A DNA stretch of 64,000 bases, taken from Nonomuraea typhae (GTDB lineage: Bacteria; Actinomycetota; Actinomycetes; Streptosporangiales; Streptosporangiaceae). This document shows positions 26,290 through 35,918 of the stretch, piece by piece. Numbering within the stretch: position 1 is the stretch's first letter; every line of letters starts with the position of its first letter. Below the pieces are notes generated by a model. It made no database searches. It saw only the letters and a list, made by a program, of their open reading frames with translations, and was not told where the DNA came from. Location of the stretch: contig NZ_VRLV01000020.1 of assembly GCF_009760925.1 (NCBI RefSeq), forward strand, positions 1 through 64,000. Direction: 5' to 3'. A program made the translations under genes and the position numbers.

Positions 26290-27210
26290 CTACTGGGAGT
26301 CGGCCGGGAACCGCCGGCCGGTCAGCTCGACGAAGGCGTCCTCCAGGCTCGCCTGCTCCACCCGCAGCCGTTCGGCCACGATCTGATTGCGGGCCAGCAC
26401 TGCGGTGACGGCGCCGAGCGCGTCGGCGTTGCCGGTGACGACGACCAGCTCCCCCGCGCGGGTGACGCCGGAGACCTCGGGCAGGCCGCGCAGCAGCGCC
26501 TCATCCAGCGGCCGCGAGGGCCGGAACTGGATGCGCTGGCCGGCTTTCGCCCGCTGGGCCAGCCCGGCCGGGGTGTCCACCAGAAGGACCCGGCCGGCGT
26601 CGATCAGCGCCAGCCGGTCACACAGCCGCTCGGCCTCCTCCATGAAGTGGGTGACCAGCACGATCGTCACCCCGCGCGAGCGCACCTGCTCGATCAGCTC
26701 CCAGGTGTCGCGCCGCGCCTGCGGGTCCAGGCCGGTGGTCAGCTCGTCCAGGATGGCCACCCGCGGGCCGCCGACCAGCGCCAGCGCGATCGACAGCCGC
26801 TGCTTCTGCCCGCCCGACAGCTTGGCGAAGCGGGTCTTGGCCTTGCCGGCCAGGCCGAGCCCCTCCATCAGGGCCCGCCAGTCGGCCGGGCGGGGGTAGA
26901 AGGAGCTGTACAGCTCCAGCGCCTCGGCCACCTGCAGCCGATCGGGCAGCTGCCCGGCCTGCAGCTGCACGCCCAGGCGCCGGGTCAGCTCGGCGCGGTC
27001 GCGGCGCGGGTCGAGCCCGAGCACCGAGATCTCACCGCGATCCGGCGCCCGCAGCCCTTCGATGCATTCCACGGTCGTCGTCTTGCCGGCGCCGTTGGGG
27101 CCGAGGATCCCGAAGATCTCGCCCTCCTGGACGGTCAGCGACACGTCGTCGACCGCGATCTTGTCGTCGTAACGCTTGTGGAGGTTGCGCACCTCGATCA
27201 CTGCTGGCAT
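26290..27210 (-). CDS. ABC exporter ATPase
   Basis: DrrA-like ATPase of 306 residues. Walker A is GPNGAGKT, the signature KLSGGQKQRLS, Walker B VAILDEL, and the switch His lies in VLVTHFMEEAERL. A C-terminal domain of about 80 residues is typical of drug-resistance ATPases of this family. It heads the run ATPase-permease-kinase-regulator-YigZ. Confidence 0.95.
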   Translation of the reverse strand: MPAVIEVRNLHKRYDDKIAVDDVSLTVQEGEIFGILGPNGAGKTTTVECIEGLRAPDRGEISVLGLDPRRDRAELTRRLGVQLQAGQLPDRLQVAEALELYSSFYPRPADWRALMEGLGLAGKAKTRFAKLSGGQKQRLSIALALVGGPRVAILDELTTGLDPQARRDTWELIEQVRSRGVTIVLVTHFMEEAERLCDRLALIDAGRVLLVDTPAGLAQRAKAGQRIQFRPSRPLDEALLRGLPEVSGVTRAGELVVVTGNADALGAVTAVLARNQIVAERLRVEQASLEDAFVELTGRRFPADSQ

Positions 27211-27292
27211 GCCTCAACCCTGCTACGGCCGGCCCGCCCGCCACCATCGGCCGGCGGACGGGACCCGGCCGCCGGACGGTGGGCCCGCCCGA

Positions 27293-29026
27293 TCAGCCGA
27301 TCGGTGGAGTGCCGGCTCCCTCCAGGGCCGCCGCCGACAGCTTCCAGTAGGCGGCGTAGCGGCCGCCCAGGCGCAGCAGCTCCTCGTGGCTGCCCTGCTC
27401 GGCGATCCGGCCGCCGTCGAGGAAGACGATGTGATCGGCGCGCCGCACGGTCCGCAGCCGGTGAGCCACCATCACCACCGTGCGCCCGGCCAGCAGCCGC
27501 TCGATGCCCTCGTGCACGGCCGCCTCGCTGACCGGGTCCAGCGCGGAGGTCACCTCGTCCAGCAGCACGATGGGCGCGTCCTTCAGCAGCGCCCGCGCGA
27601 TCGACACCCGCTGGCGCTCGCCGCCCGACAGCAGCGCCCCGCCCTCGCCGACATGCGCCGACCAGCCGCCGGGCAGGCGCTCGACGACCTCGTCCAGCCG
27701 GGCCGCGCTCGCGGCCGCGCGCACCTCGGCCACGGTGGCGCCGGGACGGCCGAGCCGTACGTTGTCCTCGATCGTGCCGTCGAACAGGTAGACGTCCTGG
27801 AAGACGACGGCGATGCGGGCCATCAGCTCCTCGGTGGCGATCGCGCGCACGTCCGCGCCGCCCACGCGCACCGCTCCGGCGTCCACGTCGTAAAAGCGCG
27901 CCAGCAGCTGCAGCAGGGTGCTCTTGCCCGCGCCCGAGGGCCCGACCACGGCCAGCCGCCGCCCCTGCGCCACCTCCAGCGTCACCCCGTCGAGCACCGT
28001 GCGCCGGCCGTGGCCGAAGGTGACCGACTCGAAGGCCACGCCGTGGTGGCGCGGCCGGATCGGCGCGGCGGCCTCCGGCAGCGGCTCGGTGGCCAGCACC
28101 GCATCGAGCCTGGCCAGCTCCGAGCGCGCGCCGCGCAGCTTGCCGCCCAGGTCGGTCAGCGACAGCAGCGGGTCGGCGCAGCGCGCGGCCAGCACCAGGA
28201 TCGTCAGCAGCTCCGCCGCCCCGATGCTCGCGCCGAGCGCCAGGGCGGCGCCCAGGACGAGCACCGCGGTGAAGACCGCCTGCACGGTGAGCGTCAGCCC
28301 GACCGCGCCGGGCAGCACCGACAGCGTCAGCCGGCGCGAGACGCGCGCCACGCCCCGCAGCGCGTCGTCGAGCAGCCCGAAGCGTTCCGCGCCGCGGCCA
28401 CCGGCCCGCAGCACCGGCTGGGCCTGCAGGTATTCCACGACCCGCGCGCCGGCCTCGTGGTCGCGTTCGTGGCGCTCGGCGTCGTGCGCGGCCATCGAGC
28501 GGGCCGTCCACAGCTGGACCGCCGCCACCACCGGCGCGGCCGCCAGCGCGGCCAGCCCCAGCTGCCAGTGGTAGGCGAGCATCACCGCGGCGATCGTCAG
28601 CGGCGTCACCGAGGCGGAGATGAACGGCGCCAGCAGGTGCGCCACCACGCTCATCGCCGCCAGCAGGCCGCGGCCGGCCATCACCGACACCTCCCCGACG
28701 CGGCCGGCGGTGTACCAGCCGATGGGCAGGCGGGCCAGATGGTCGCCGAGCCGGTGATACATCCCGCGCAGCATCGCCGACCCGACGCGAAAGCCGTTGC
28801 GGTCGCTGAGGAAGCGCAGCACCCCGTACACCGCGAACCCGGCCCCGAAGGCCGCCAGCCACGGCAGCGCCGCGGCCGGCCGGCCGGCGAACAGCTCCCG
28901 CAGCACGGGCACCAGCAGCGCATACAGCAGGCCCTCGGCGACCGCGGCCGCCGTCATCAGCGCCAGGGTGCGGCGCATCGGCCGGGCGTAGTCGCGGCCC
29001 AGCACGCGCAGCAGCATGCCGATCAT
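27293..29026 (-). CDS. ABC transporter half, YbtQ/IrtB-like
   Basis: 577 residues: six membrane helices, then a nucleotide-binding domain with Walker A GPSGAGKST, signature LSGGERQRVSIARALLKDAP, Walker B IVLLDEVTSALDP and switch VAHRLRT. The phrase order matches the YbtQ/IrtB half-transporters, exporter-fold proteins that import metal-siderophore complexes. ATG 29026 shares one base with the stop of the partner gene (TGATG). Import of an iron chelate is an inference; a drug or peptide exporter is the alternative. Confidence 0.88.
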   Translation of the reverse strand: MIGMLLRVLGRDYARPMRRTLALMTAAAVAEGLLYALLVPVLRELFAGRPAAALPWLAAFGAGFAVYGVLRFLSDRNGFRVGSAMLRGMYHRLGDHLARLPIGWYTAGRVGEVSVMAGRGLLAAMSVVAHLLAPFISASVTPLTIAAVMLAYHWQLGLAALAAAPVVAAVQLWTARSMAAHDAERHERDHEAGARVVEYLQAQPVLRAGGRGAERFGLLDDALRGVARVSRRLTLSVLPGAVGLTLTVQAVFTAVLVLGAALALGASIGAAELLTILVLAARCADPLLSLTDLGGKLRGARSELARLDAVLATEPLPEAAAPIRPRHHGVAFESVTFGHGRRTVLDGVTLEVAQGRRLAVVGPSGAGKSTLLQLLARFYDVDAGAVRVGGADVRAIATEELMARIAVVFQDVYLFDGTIEDNVRLGRPGATVAEVRAAASAARLDEVVERLPGGWSAHVGEGGALLSGGERQRVSIARALLKDAPIVLLDEVTSALDPVSEAAVHEGIERLLAGRTVVMVAHRLRTVRRADHIVFLDGGRIAEQGSHEELLRLGGRYAAYWKLSAAALEGAGTPPIG

Positions 29027-30759
29027 CACAGCCCCTCTCGGCTCGCCGTCCGGTGGGCCCGCCAGAAGGAGGCGAAGGGCCCGTTGCGCGCCAGCAGCTC
29101 GGCGGGGCTGCCACGCTCGATGATCGTTCCGTTGTCCAGCATCACGACGGTGTCGGCGGCCGCGACCGTCTCCAGGCGATGGGCGATGACCAGGACGCTG
29201 CGGTCGCCGCCCAGCGCCGCCAGCGCCTGGCGCACCGCCAGCTCGCTTTCGGGGTCGGCGAAGGAGGTGGCCTCGTCCAGCACCAGCACGGGCGTGTCGG
29301 CCAGCAGCGCGCGGGCGATCGCGATCCGCTGCGCCTCGCCGCCCGACAGCCCGGCGTCCTCGCCGATCACGCTGTCGTAGCCGCGCGGCAGCTGAAGGAT
29401 GCGCTCGTGGACGTTGGCCAGCCGGGCCGCGCGCACCACCTGCTCGCGTCCGGCGTGCGGTACGGCCAGCGCGATGTTGTCGGCGACCGAGGCGCGCAGC
29501 AGCCGCACGTCCTGAAAGACGAACGACACCATCCGATGCAGCTCCCGGCCGCCCAGCTCGCGCAGATCGACGCCACCCAGCAGGATCGAGCCGCGGACGG
29601 GGTCGAAAAAGCGCGGCAGCAGGCGCACCAGCGTGGACTTGCCGCTGCCCGAGGCGCCGACGAGCGCGGTGACCGTACCGGGCTCCAGCACCAGGTCGAT
29701 GCCGCGCAGCACCTCCTGTCCGGGCTTGTAGCCGAAGTGCACGCCCCGCAGCTCCACCCGGTGCCCGCGCGGCGGGCGCGGGTGCGCGGGCTCGGGCAGG
29801 GGGCGCACGGCGAGCACCTCGCGGATGCGGCCCAGCGCCCGCCCGGCGGCCTGCGCCTCGTCGAAGCCGTGGCCCAGCGCCGCCACCGGAGCGGTCAGGC
29901 CCAGGCCCAGCAGCAGGAACGGCAGCAGGTCGGCCGGCGCCAGGCCGCCGCCGGCGATCAGGGCGGTGCCGCCGATCAGCACCACCAGCAGCACGAACGG
30001 CGGCGACAGCGCCAGCTGCATCCCGGCGGCGATGCCGGACACGCCGCGCACCCACCGGAAGAAGACGGTGACGAAGTCGTCGACCGCGGTGAGGAATCTG
30101 CGGTGGGCGCGCTCGGATCCGCCGAACACCTTCACCACCGCGATCCCCTGGACGAACTCCACGACGGAGTCGGCGATGCGTCCCATGGCCGCGTCGAAGT
30201 TCTCCTGCGCGCGGGTGCGCGAGGGGGTCATCAGCAGGGGGATCAGCGCCAGCGCCAGCGCCACCGGGATGAGCGTGATCAGGGTCAGCCGCCAGTCGAC
30301 GGCGAACAGGTAGATCAGCGAGGCCAGCGGCACCACGAAGGCGGAGACGAGCTCGCCGGGGGTGTGGGCGATGAAGGGGTGCAGGGCGCTGACGTCCTCG
30401 CCCGCCACCTTGGCCAGCTCGCCGGTGCGGCGGCGGGAGAACCAGCCGATCGGCGCCCGCCCCAGGCTCGCCGCCAGCCGCCGGCGCAGCGCCAGCTGCA
30501 CCCCGGTGTCGGTCAGGTGCCCGATCGCGGCCGAGGCGCCGCTCAGCAGCAGCCGCGCCAGCATCCCGGCCGCGCCCACGGCCACCACGCTCCACACGTG
30601 CGCGGCCTCGGCCGGGCCGGGCGACAGCAGCGTACGGCCCAGCTCGACGACCGCCAGCAGCGGCGCCAGGCCCGCCAGGGCGCCGGCCACCTGCAAGATC
30701 ACCACGGCGGCGAAACTCCAGAGATGGGGGCGCAGCAGCCCTCCCACGCTCGTGCTCAT
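29026..30759 (-). CDS. ABC transporter half, YbtP/IrtA-like
   Basis: 577 residues with the same layout as its partner. Walker A is GASGSGKST, the signature LSGGEAQRIAIARALLADTP, Walker B VLVLDEATSFADPESE and the switch IAHRLET. The DEAT-FADPESE version of the D-loop is characteristic of YbtP/IrtA-type siderophore transporters. No siderophore synthesis gene or ferric reductase domain is visible here, unlike mycobacterial IrtA, which carries a fused reductase. The pair surely acts as a heterodimer. Confidence 0.88.
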   Translation of the reverse strand: MSTSVGGLLRPHLWSFAAVVILQVAGALAGLAPLLAVVELGRTLLSPGPAEAAHVWSVVAVGAAGMLARLLLSGASAAIGHLTDTGVQLALRRRLAASLGRAPIGWFSRRRTGELAKVAGEDVSALHPFIAHTPGELVSAFVVPLASLIYLFAVDWRLTLITLIPVALALALIPLLMTPSRTRAQENFDAAMGRIADSVVEFVQGIAVVKVFGGSERAHRRFLTAVDDFVTVFFRWVRGVSGIAAGMQLALSPPFVLLVVLIGGTALIAGGGLAPADLLPFLLLGLGLTAPVAALGHGFDEAQAAGRALGRIREVLAVRPLPEPAHPRPPRGHRVELRGVHFGYKPGQEVLRGIDLVLEPGTVTALVGASGSGKSTLVRLLPRFFDPVRGSILLGGVDLRELGGRELHRMVSFVFQDVRLLRASVADNIALAVPHAGREQVVRAARLANVHERILQLPRGYDSVIGEDAGLSGGEAQRIAIARALLADTPVLVLDEATSFADPESELAVRQALAALGGDRSVLVIAHRLETVAAADTVVMLDNGTIIERGSPAELLARNGPFASFWRAHRTASREGL

Positions 30760-30970
30760 CGGCCGGCCGCGTGCGGCGCCGGGCCCGCGCCGTCTGCGCT
30801 CAGGCGTGCACCGGCCCGGATCTCCGCGGCGGTGCTGACTGTGGTCCTCATGCCCGGCAATTGTGCTCGGGCCCCAGCTCGGGCACGTCGCACCGGGGAA
30901 GGCATCCACCGGCATCAGCGACCGGCCGCGCTACGACACCGGGAGTAGTGACGCCCCCGGGCCTGCCCTC

Positions 30971-32080
30971 CTACAGGCCGGTGAAGAACTCCCGTACGTC
31001 GGCGACGTACTCACCGGGGCGCTCCAGCGCGGCGAACGTGCCGCCGCGCTCGTGCTCGATCCAGGCCACGACGTTGTTGTCGCGCTCGGCGAATCGGCGG
31101 ATCGGGCGCAGGATGTCGTGCGGGAAGACCGAGATCGCGGTCGGCACCGTGGCGGGCTTCAGCTCCCACTCCACGCTGGTGTCCTGCTCGGTGTCGGGTG
31201 TCTCGACGAACGAGCGGGCCGCCGAGCCCGCGGTGTTGGTCAGCCAGTACAGCATCGTGGTCGTCAGCAGCCGGTCGCGGTCGATCGGATCCTGGCTCCA
31301 TTCGTGAAAGACGCCGGCGAACCAGGCCAGCAGCGCGATCGGGGAGTCGGCCATGCCGTAGGCGAAGGTCTGCGGGCGGGTGGACTGGATGAGCTTGTAG
31401 CCGTATTGCTCGTGCTGGTATGCCTCGCGGAAGGCCATGCGCTCGAGCTCGGTCTCGCTCAGGCCGTCCAGCTCGCCGGGCAGGCCCAGCGGGAAGCAGA
31501 TCATCCCGTTGCCGTGCATGCCCGCCACCCGCTCGGGCGCCAGGACGCCGGTCTCGCGGGAGATCCACGTGCCCCAGTCGCCGCCCTGCACGCCGAAACG
31601 CTCATAGCCCAGGCGGGTCATCAGCTCCAGCCACGCCCGGGCGATGCGGGTGGCGCCCCAGCCCATCTCCCGCGTCGGCCCCGACAGCCCGTAGCCGGGC
31701 AGCGAGGGGATGACCAGGTGGAAGTCGCGGCTGAGTTCCCCGATGACGCCGAGGTACTCCACCGGCGAGCTGGGCCAGCCGTGGGTGATCAGCAGCGGCA
31801 GCGCGCCGGGGCGGGGCGAGCGCACGTGCAGGAAGTGCACGTTCTGGCCGTCGATCTCGGTGGTGAACTGCGGATGGGCGTTGATCTCGGCTTCGGCCGC
31901 ACGCCAGTCGTAGCCGGTGCGCCAGTGCGCGGCCAGGTCCTTCAGGTAGGCCAGCGGCACGCCGAGCCGCCAGCCCTGGCCGGGCACCTCCTCGGGCCAG
32001 CGCACGTGCTCCAGGCGGCGGCGCAGGTCGTCGAGGTCGCCGTCGGGGACGGCGAGGGTGAAGGGCCGGATGAGGGTCAA
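30971..32080 (-). CDS. epoxide hydrolase, EphB/microsomal type
   Basis: An N-terminal EHN lid (FTLAVPDGDLDDLRRRLEHVRWPEEVPGQGWRLGVPLAYLKDLAAHW) precedes the alpha/beta hydrolase core. HGWPSS forms the oxyanion loop, GVQGGDWGTWISRE carries the nucleophile Asp, and the late His lies in the C-terminal ERGGTFAALERP region (H in WIEHERGG). The 369 residues match the family. Two overlapping operator-like dyads lie 23 bp upstream, so a regulator encoded elsewhere controls it. Confidence 0.93.
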   Translation of the reverse strand: MTLIRPFTLAVPDGDLDDLRRRLEHVRWPEEVPGQGWRLGVPLAYLKDLAAHWRTGYDWRAAEAEINAHPQFTTEIDGQNVHFLHVRSPRPGALPLLITHGWPSSPVEYLGVIGELSRDFHLVIPSLPGYGLSGPTREMGWGATRIARAWLELMTRLGYERFGVQGGDWGTWISRETGVLAPERVAGMHGNGMICFPLGLPGELDGLSETELERMAFREAYQHEQYGYKLIQSTRPQTFAYGMADSPIALLAWFAGVFHEWSQDPIDRDRLLTTTMLYWLTNTAGSAARSFVETPDTEQDTSVEWELKPATVPTAISVFPHDILRPIRRFAERDNNVVAWIEHERGGTFAALERPGEYVADVREFFTGL

Positions 32081-32102
32081 GACGTCAACCTCCAGAAACT
32101 AT

Positions 32103-32129
32103 CGGTACGCTGTACCGTACAACATACGG
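32103..32129. promoter_or_regulatory. overlapping operator dyads
   Basis: CGGTAC-gct-GTACCG (32103-32117) overlaps CCGTA-caaca-TACGG (32115-32129). Both are perfect dyads just upstream of the epoxide hydrolase start on the minus strand. The pattern suits a TetR-type repressor binding as two dimers; no TetR gene is adjacent. Confidence 0.6.
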
Positions 32130-32171
32130 TTCGGAGGGCGCAACAACAAGAACCCACCACACCCGAGACCC

Positions 32172-32576
32172 CTACCGCGGATACTCCACCCGGGCGTCGT
32201 CACCCGTGATGATCAGCCCGCTGTTGCTCCCGCCCACCGCCACCGACCGCGCACCCGACGCCGACACCGACGGCCCCACCGGCAACATCGCCCGGATCTC
32301 CGCCGCCAGCGCCGGCTCCGCCTCCAGCGCCCGGCGAATCACCAGCCGCAACGCGGCCACGTAATCCGCATCCCCCGGATGCTCGGCCAGCTCCCCGATC
32401 GCCGCCTGCGAGGCCGCATCACCCCGCCCGAACAGCCGCTGCAGAATCCGCGTCCCCAGCCCCACCGTCGACTGCGCCGCCGCCTCCTGCGTCTTGGCCA
32501 GAACGGCCGCGCCGTACGCACCCACCGCCGCACTCACATACGGCATGACCTCACCCGCCACCGCCGCGACATCCAT
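32172..32576 (-). CDS. small protein with GGSNSGLIITGD tail
   Basis: 134 residues from ATG 32576. A hydrophobic N-terminal helix (MPYVSAAVGAYGAAVL) and a helical middle are followed by VSASGARSVAVGGSNSGLIITGDDARVEY. That closing motif recurs at the end of many actinobacterial proteins found beside STAND ATPase, protease or CHAT effectors in conflict-type systems, from my recollection of the families. A large STAND ATPase gene lies 71 bp upstream on the same strand. Function is unknown. Confidence 0.7.
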   Translation of the reverse strand: MDVAAVAGEVMPYVSAAVGAYGAAVLAKTQEAAAQSTVGLGTRILQRLFGRGDAASQAAIGELAEHPGDADYVAALRLVIRRALEAEPALAAEIRAMLPVGPSVSASGARSVAVGGSNSGLIITGDDARVEYPR

Positions 32577-32647
32577 CCCCACACCTCCGGAAGACGCCCG
32601 ATGCGCCGATCGTAGCCCGCCACCACCCCGCCCAGCCGCCGCACACC

Positions 32648-34951
32648 TCACCCGCTGCCCGCCGCCACCAGCTCCGCGATCTCCACCCGCGACGACACCC
32701 CCAGCTTCGCCAGGATGTGCTCGATGTGCGCATCCGCCGTCCGCTTCGAAATCACCAGCCGCTCGGCGATCTCCCGATTCGTCAGCCCCTCCTCCACCAG
32801 CCCCGCCACCTCACGCTCCCGAGGCGACAGCAACTCCATCGCCGCCCGCCGCGGCGCCTGCACCGGAATCGCGTCCACATCCAGCTCCGCCAGCTCCACC
32901 GCATCCCCCAGCGCCAGCCCCGACCCCTGCCGGAAGATCGCCGCATACCGCTCAGGACCCAGACTCCGCCCCACCAGCGCAATCGCCCGATCATGATGGC
33001 GCAGCAGCAACGGCGCCCCCGCCAGCGGCGCCGCGAACTGCTGCCACACCCGATCGGCCGCCCCCAGCAACCAGCACGCCCGCACCATCCGCTCCTGCTC
33101 GGCCGCCTGCCACGCCAGCAACTCCAGGCAATCGGCCACCGCCAGCAGATCCCCCAGCGCGAACTTCATCCGCACCGCCCGCCGCGCCTCCCGCACCGAC
33201 CCCGCCAGATCCCCCAGCGTCCAGCGCGCCAGCGCCCGCAAAAACAGCACATACCCCTGAACCCAGCACTCCTGCGACCCCTCACCCAGCAGCTCCAGCA
33301 CCTCCCCCGACACCGCCAGAGCCGTCCGCCCGTCCCCCGACAACGCGAACAACGCCGTCTTCTCCATCAGCGCGATCGCCAGCCCCGCACGGTCACCCAG
33401 CGCCGTCAGCCGCGCACACGCCTCATCGAACAGCGGAAACCCCTCATCCGGCCGCCCGCTCAGCAGCCGATGCACCGCCAGATGCTGGATCGCCAGCGCC
33501 CTCAGCCGCTCATCCTCCAGCTCCACCGCCAGCTCCAGCGACTCCTCGATCCACGGCAACGCCACATGCTGCGCCCCCTGCTGCAACGCGAAGAACCCCA
33601 GATGCCCCAGCCCCTCCGCCCGCTCCGGCAACGGCCCCAGCACCCGCTCCTGCGCCAGCCTCAGCGCCCGCTCCAGCCACACCCGCCCCTCGGCCAGCCG
33701 CGCCCCGCACAACCAGTACGGCCACAACGACACCGCGAACCGCAACGCCTCCCGCTCCCCGCCCGCCACCGACAACGCGAACTCCAGCGCCGAACGCACA
33801 TTCGCCCGCTCCCGATCCAGCTCCTGATACAGCTCCAGCTGCTCCCCGCTGAACGCCCGCTCCCGGAACCGCGCCGCCAAAGACCGGAAATAGCCCATAT
33901 GGCGGCGCCGTACCCGCTCCTCCTCACCCAGCAGCACCAGCTGCTCGGCCCCGAACCCCCGCAACGTGTCCAGCAGCCGATACCGATCCAGGCGCCCCTC
34001 CTGACGCAACAGCACCGACTTGTCCACCAGCCCCACCAGATACTCGATGATCCGCCCCGCCGGCAGCAGCTCGTCCTGGCACACCGCCTCGGCCGCCACC
34101 AGATCGAACGACCCGGAAAACACCGACAACCGCGCCCACAACAACCGCTCCTCGGCCGTGCACAGATCATGACTCCACGTGATCGTGGTCCGCAGCGTCT
34201 GATGCCGCGGCAGCGTGCTGCGCCGCGCCGTCAGCAAACTAAACCGATCCTCCAGCCGCGCCAGCAGCCCCTCCAGCGGAATCGCCCGCAACCGCACCGT
34301 CGCCAGCTCGATCGCCAGCGGAATCCCGTCCAGCCGGCGGCACAACGCCGCCACCGCCGCATGATTGTCCGCACCGACCGCGAACCCCGGCACCACCGCC
34401 GCCGCCCGCTGCGCGAACAACGCCACCGCGTCCTCACCCGAACCCAGCTCCTGCACCGGCATCGGCGCGATCGCCAGCGTGTGCTCACCCGCCACATCCA
34501 GCGGCTGACGCGTCGTGGCCAGAATCGACACCGCCGGCGCCTCCCGCAGCAGCACCTCGGCCAGCATCGCGCACGCCTCGACCAGATGCTCACACGTGTC
34601 CAGCACGATCAGCACCTGCCGCCCGCCCAGGCACTCCACCAGATGCTCCAGCGCCGGCCGCGAATCCTGCCCCGGCAACCCCAGCGCCGCCGACACCGTG
34701 TGCGCCAGCAGCCCCGCATCCTCCAGCGCCGACAACTCCACCAGGCACACCCCGTCGGCGAAACGCGCACGCGCCTCACCGGCCGCCTGTAACGCGATCC
34801 GCGTCTTGCCGACGCCACCCGGCCCCACCAGCGAGACCAGCCGCGCCTCCTCCAGCAGCCGCGCCACCACCGCCAGCTCCCGCGAACGCCCCACGAACCC
34901 GGTCACCTGCACCGGAAGCCCACCGCGCCGCACATCCACCGCCGATGCCAT
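32648..34951 (-). CDS. STAND ATPase/LuxR regulator
   Basis: 767 residues in three parts. The NB-ARC-like ATPase (about 1-330) has Walker A LVGPGGVGKT, Walker B VLIVLDTCEHLV, ATTRQPL and GIPLAIELA. A TPR-like helical region follows. The C-terminus is a LuxR HTH, LSPREREVAGLVEEGLTNREIAERLVISKRTADAHIEHILAKLGV. Such proteins are signal-activated transcription factors of the MalT/AfsR-like group. ATG 34951 is chosen because upstream codons are not family-like. It is divergent from a truncated relative across 154 bp. Confidence 0.93.
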   Translation of the reverse strand: MASAVDVRRGGLPVQVTGFVGRSRELAVVARLLEEARLVSLVGPGGVGKTRIALQAAGEARARFADGVCLVELSALEDAGLLAHTVSAALGLPGQDSRPALEHLVECLGGRQVLIVLDTCEHLVEACAMLAEVLLREAPAVSILATTRQPLDVAGEHTLAIAPMPVQELGSGEDAVALFAQRAAAVVPGFAVGADNHAAVAALCRRLDGIPLAIELATVRLRAIPLEGLLARLEDRFSLLTARRSTLPRHQTLRTTITWSHDLCTAEERLLWARLSVFSGSFDLVAAEAVCQDELLPAGRIIEYLVGLVDKSVLLRQEGRLDRYRLLDTLRGFGAEQLVLLGEEERVRRRHMGYFRSLAARFRERAFSGEQLELYQELDRERANVRSALEFALSVAGGEREALRFAVSLWPYWLCGARLAEGRVWLERALRLAQERVLGPLPERAEGLGHLGFFALQQGAQHVALPWIEESLELAVELEDERLRALAIQHLAVHRLLSGRPDEGFPLFDEACARLTALGDRAGLAIALMEKTALFALSGDGRTALAVSGEVLELLGEGSQECWVQGYVLFLRALARWTLGDLAGSVREARRAVRMKFALGDLLAVADCLELLAWQAAEQERMVRACWLLGAADRVWQQFAAPLAGAPLLLRHHDRAIALVGRSLGPERYAAIFRQGSGLALGDAVELAELDVDAIPVQAPRRAAMELLSPREREVAGLVEEGLTNREIAERLVISKRTADAHIEHILAKLGVSSRVEIAELVAAGSG

Positions 34952-35105
34952 CGACCCTCCCGGATCCACCTCGACTGCCTCAGCGTACGCGCCAGATGAC
35001 AATTCGTAAGGGGGTATACCTACGAAGATCCGGCCCGAGTTAGGTACGCGGATAGGTAGCCCCGCCCGAGGCGCCGCCGCCACCCCGTCCACAACACTCG
35101 ACCCT

Positions 35106-35918
35106 GTGACCCTCATCGGGCGTGAACACCAGCACCACACCCTCCTGTCGCTCCTGCGCCACCGGCGCCTCGTCACCGTCACCGGGCCCGGCGGCATAGG
35201 CAAGACCGCCCTGGCCCGCGCCGTCGCCCTGGCCTGCGACCCCGACGCCCACCTGCTCGACCTGTCCGGCCCCGCGACCTGGCCGGAACGCACCCCGCCC
35301 CGCCTGCTCCTGCTCGACACCTGCGACCACGTCGTCGACCACTGCGCCGAACTCGCCCAGCGCCTGCTGGACCGCTTCCCCGCCCTGCGCATCCTGGTCA
35401 CCGGCCGCGAGGTGCTCGGCATCCCCGGCGAACACGTCACCACCGCCGCCCCGCTGGACGCCCGCCACGCCGCCGCCCTGTTCCACGAGCGCTCCGGCGG
35501 CCTGCACGCCGACCCCGGCGTCCTGGCCCGCCTCGACGGCATCCCCCTGGCCATCGAGATCGCCGCCGAGCACCTGCTGGACTCCGCCAAACTCGCCGAA
35601 CTCCTCGACAACGGCGCCTTCCACACCCTGGCCGCCGGCCCCGGGCACCCGGCCCGCCACGCCAGCATGCGCGCGGCCGCCGAATGGAGCCACCGCCTGT
35701 GCCGGCCGCCGGACGTCTACGCCTGGTCCCGGCTGGCCGCCTTCGAGACCCCCTTCGGCCTGGAGGAGGCCGAGCGCGCGCTGAACGGCTACCGCCCCGC
35801 CGCCGTCTCCGAGGCCGTCGCCCGCCTCGTGGAGCGCTCCATCCTCGTCGTCGACTCGGCCGCGGCCGACGCGAAGTGGTACCGGATGCCCTTCCACCTG
35901 CGCGCCTTTACGAAGTAG
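35106..35918 (+). CDS. truncated STAND ATPase
   Basis: 270 residues matching only the ATPase part of the neighbouring regulator: TLIGREHQHHTLLSLLRHRRLVTVTGPGGIGKT (Walker A), LLLLDTCDHVVDHC (Walker B), LVTGREVLGIPGEH, GIPLAIEIAAEHLL and the winged-helix part WSRLAAFETPFGLEEAERAL. In complete relatives ARLVERSILVV..YRMLETLR continues into TPR and HTH domains; here WYRMPFHLRAFTK is followed by TAG. That TAG belongs to a copy of the TTTACRNNGTAGAT motif. The product could be a decoy, a regulator of its neighbour or a decaying gene. Confidence 0.82.
   Translation: MTLIGREHQHHTLLSLLRHRRLVTVTGPGGIGKTALARAVALACDPDAHLLDLSGPATWPERTPPRLLLLDTCDHVVDHCAELAQRLLDRFPALRILVTGREVLGIPGEHVTTAAPLDARHAAALFHERSGGLHADPGVLARLDGIPLAIEIAAEHLLDSAKLAELLDNGAFHTLAAGPGHPARHASMRAAAEWSHRLCRPPDVYAWSRLAAFETPFGLEEAERALNGYRPAAVSEAVARLVERSILVVDSAAADAKWYRMPFHLRAFTK

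Noticed and set aside
27293-30595. 1100-codon minus-strand frame spanning both ABC genes
   Set aside because: The upstream 520 codons are an out-of-frame reading of the first ABC gene. The second transporter starts at 29026, where a TGATG junction and a normal N-terminus occur.
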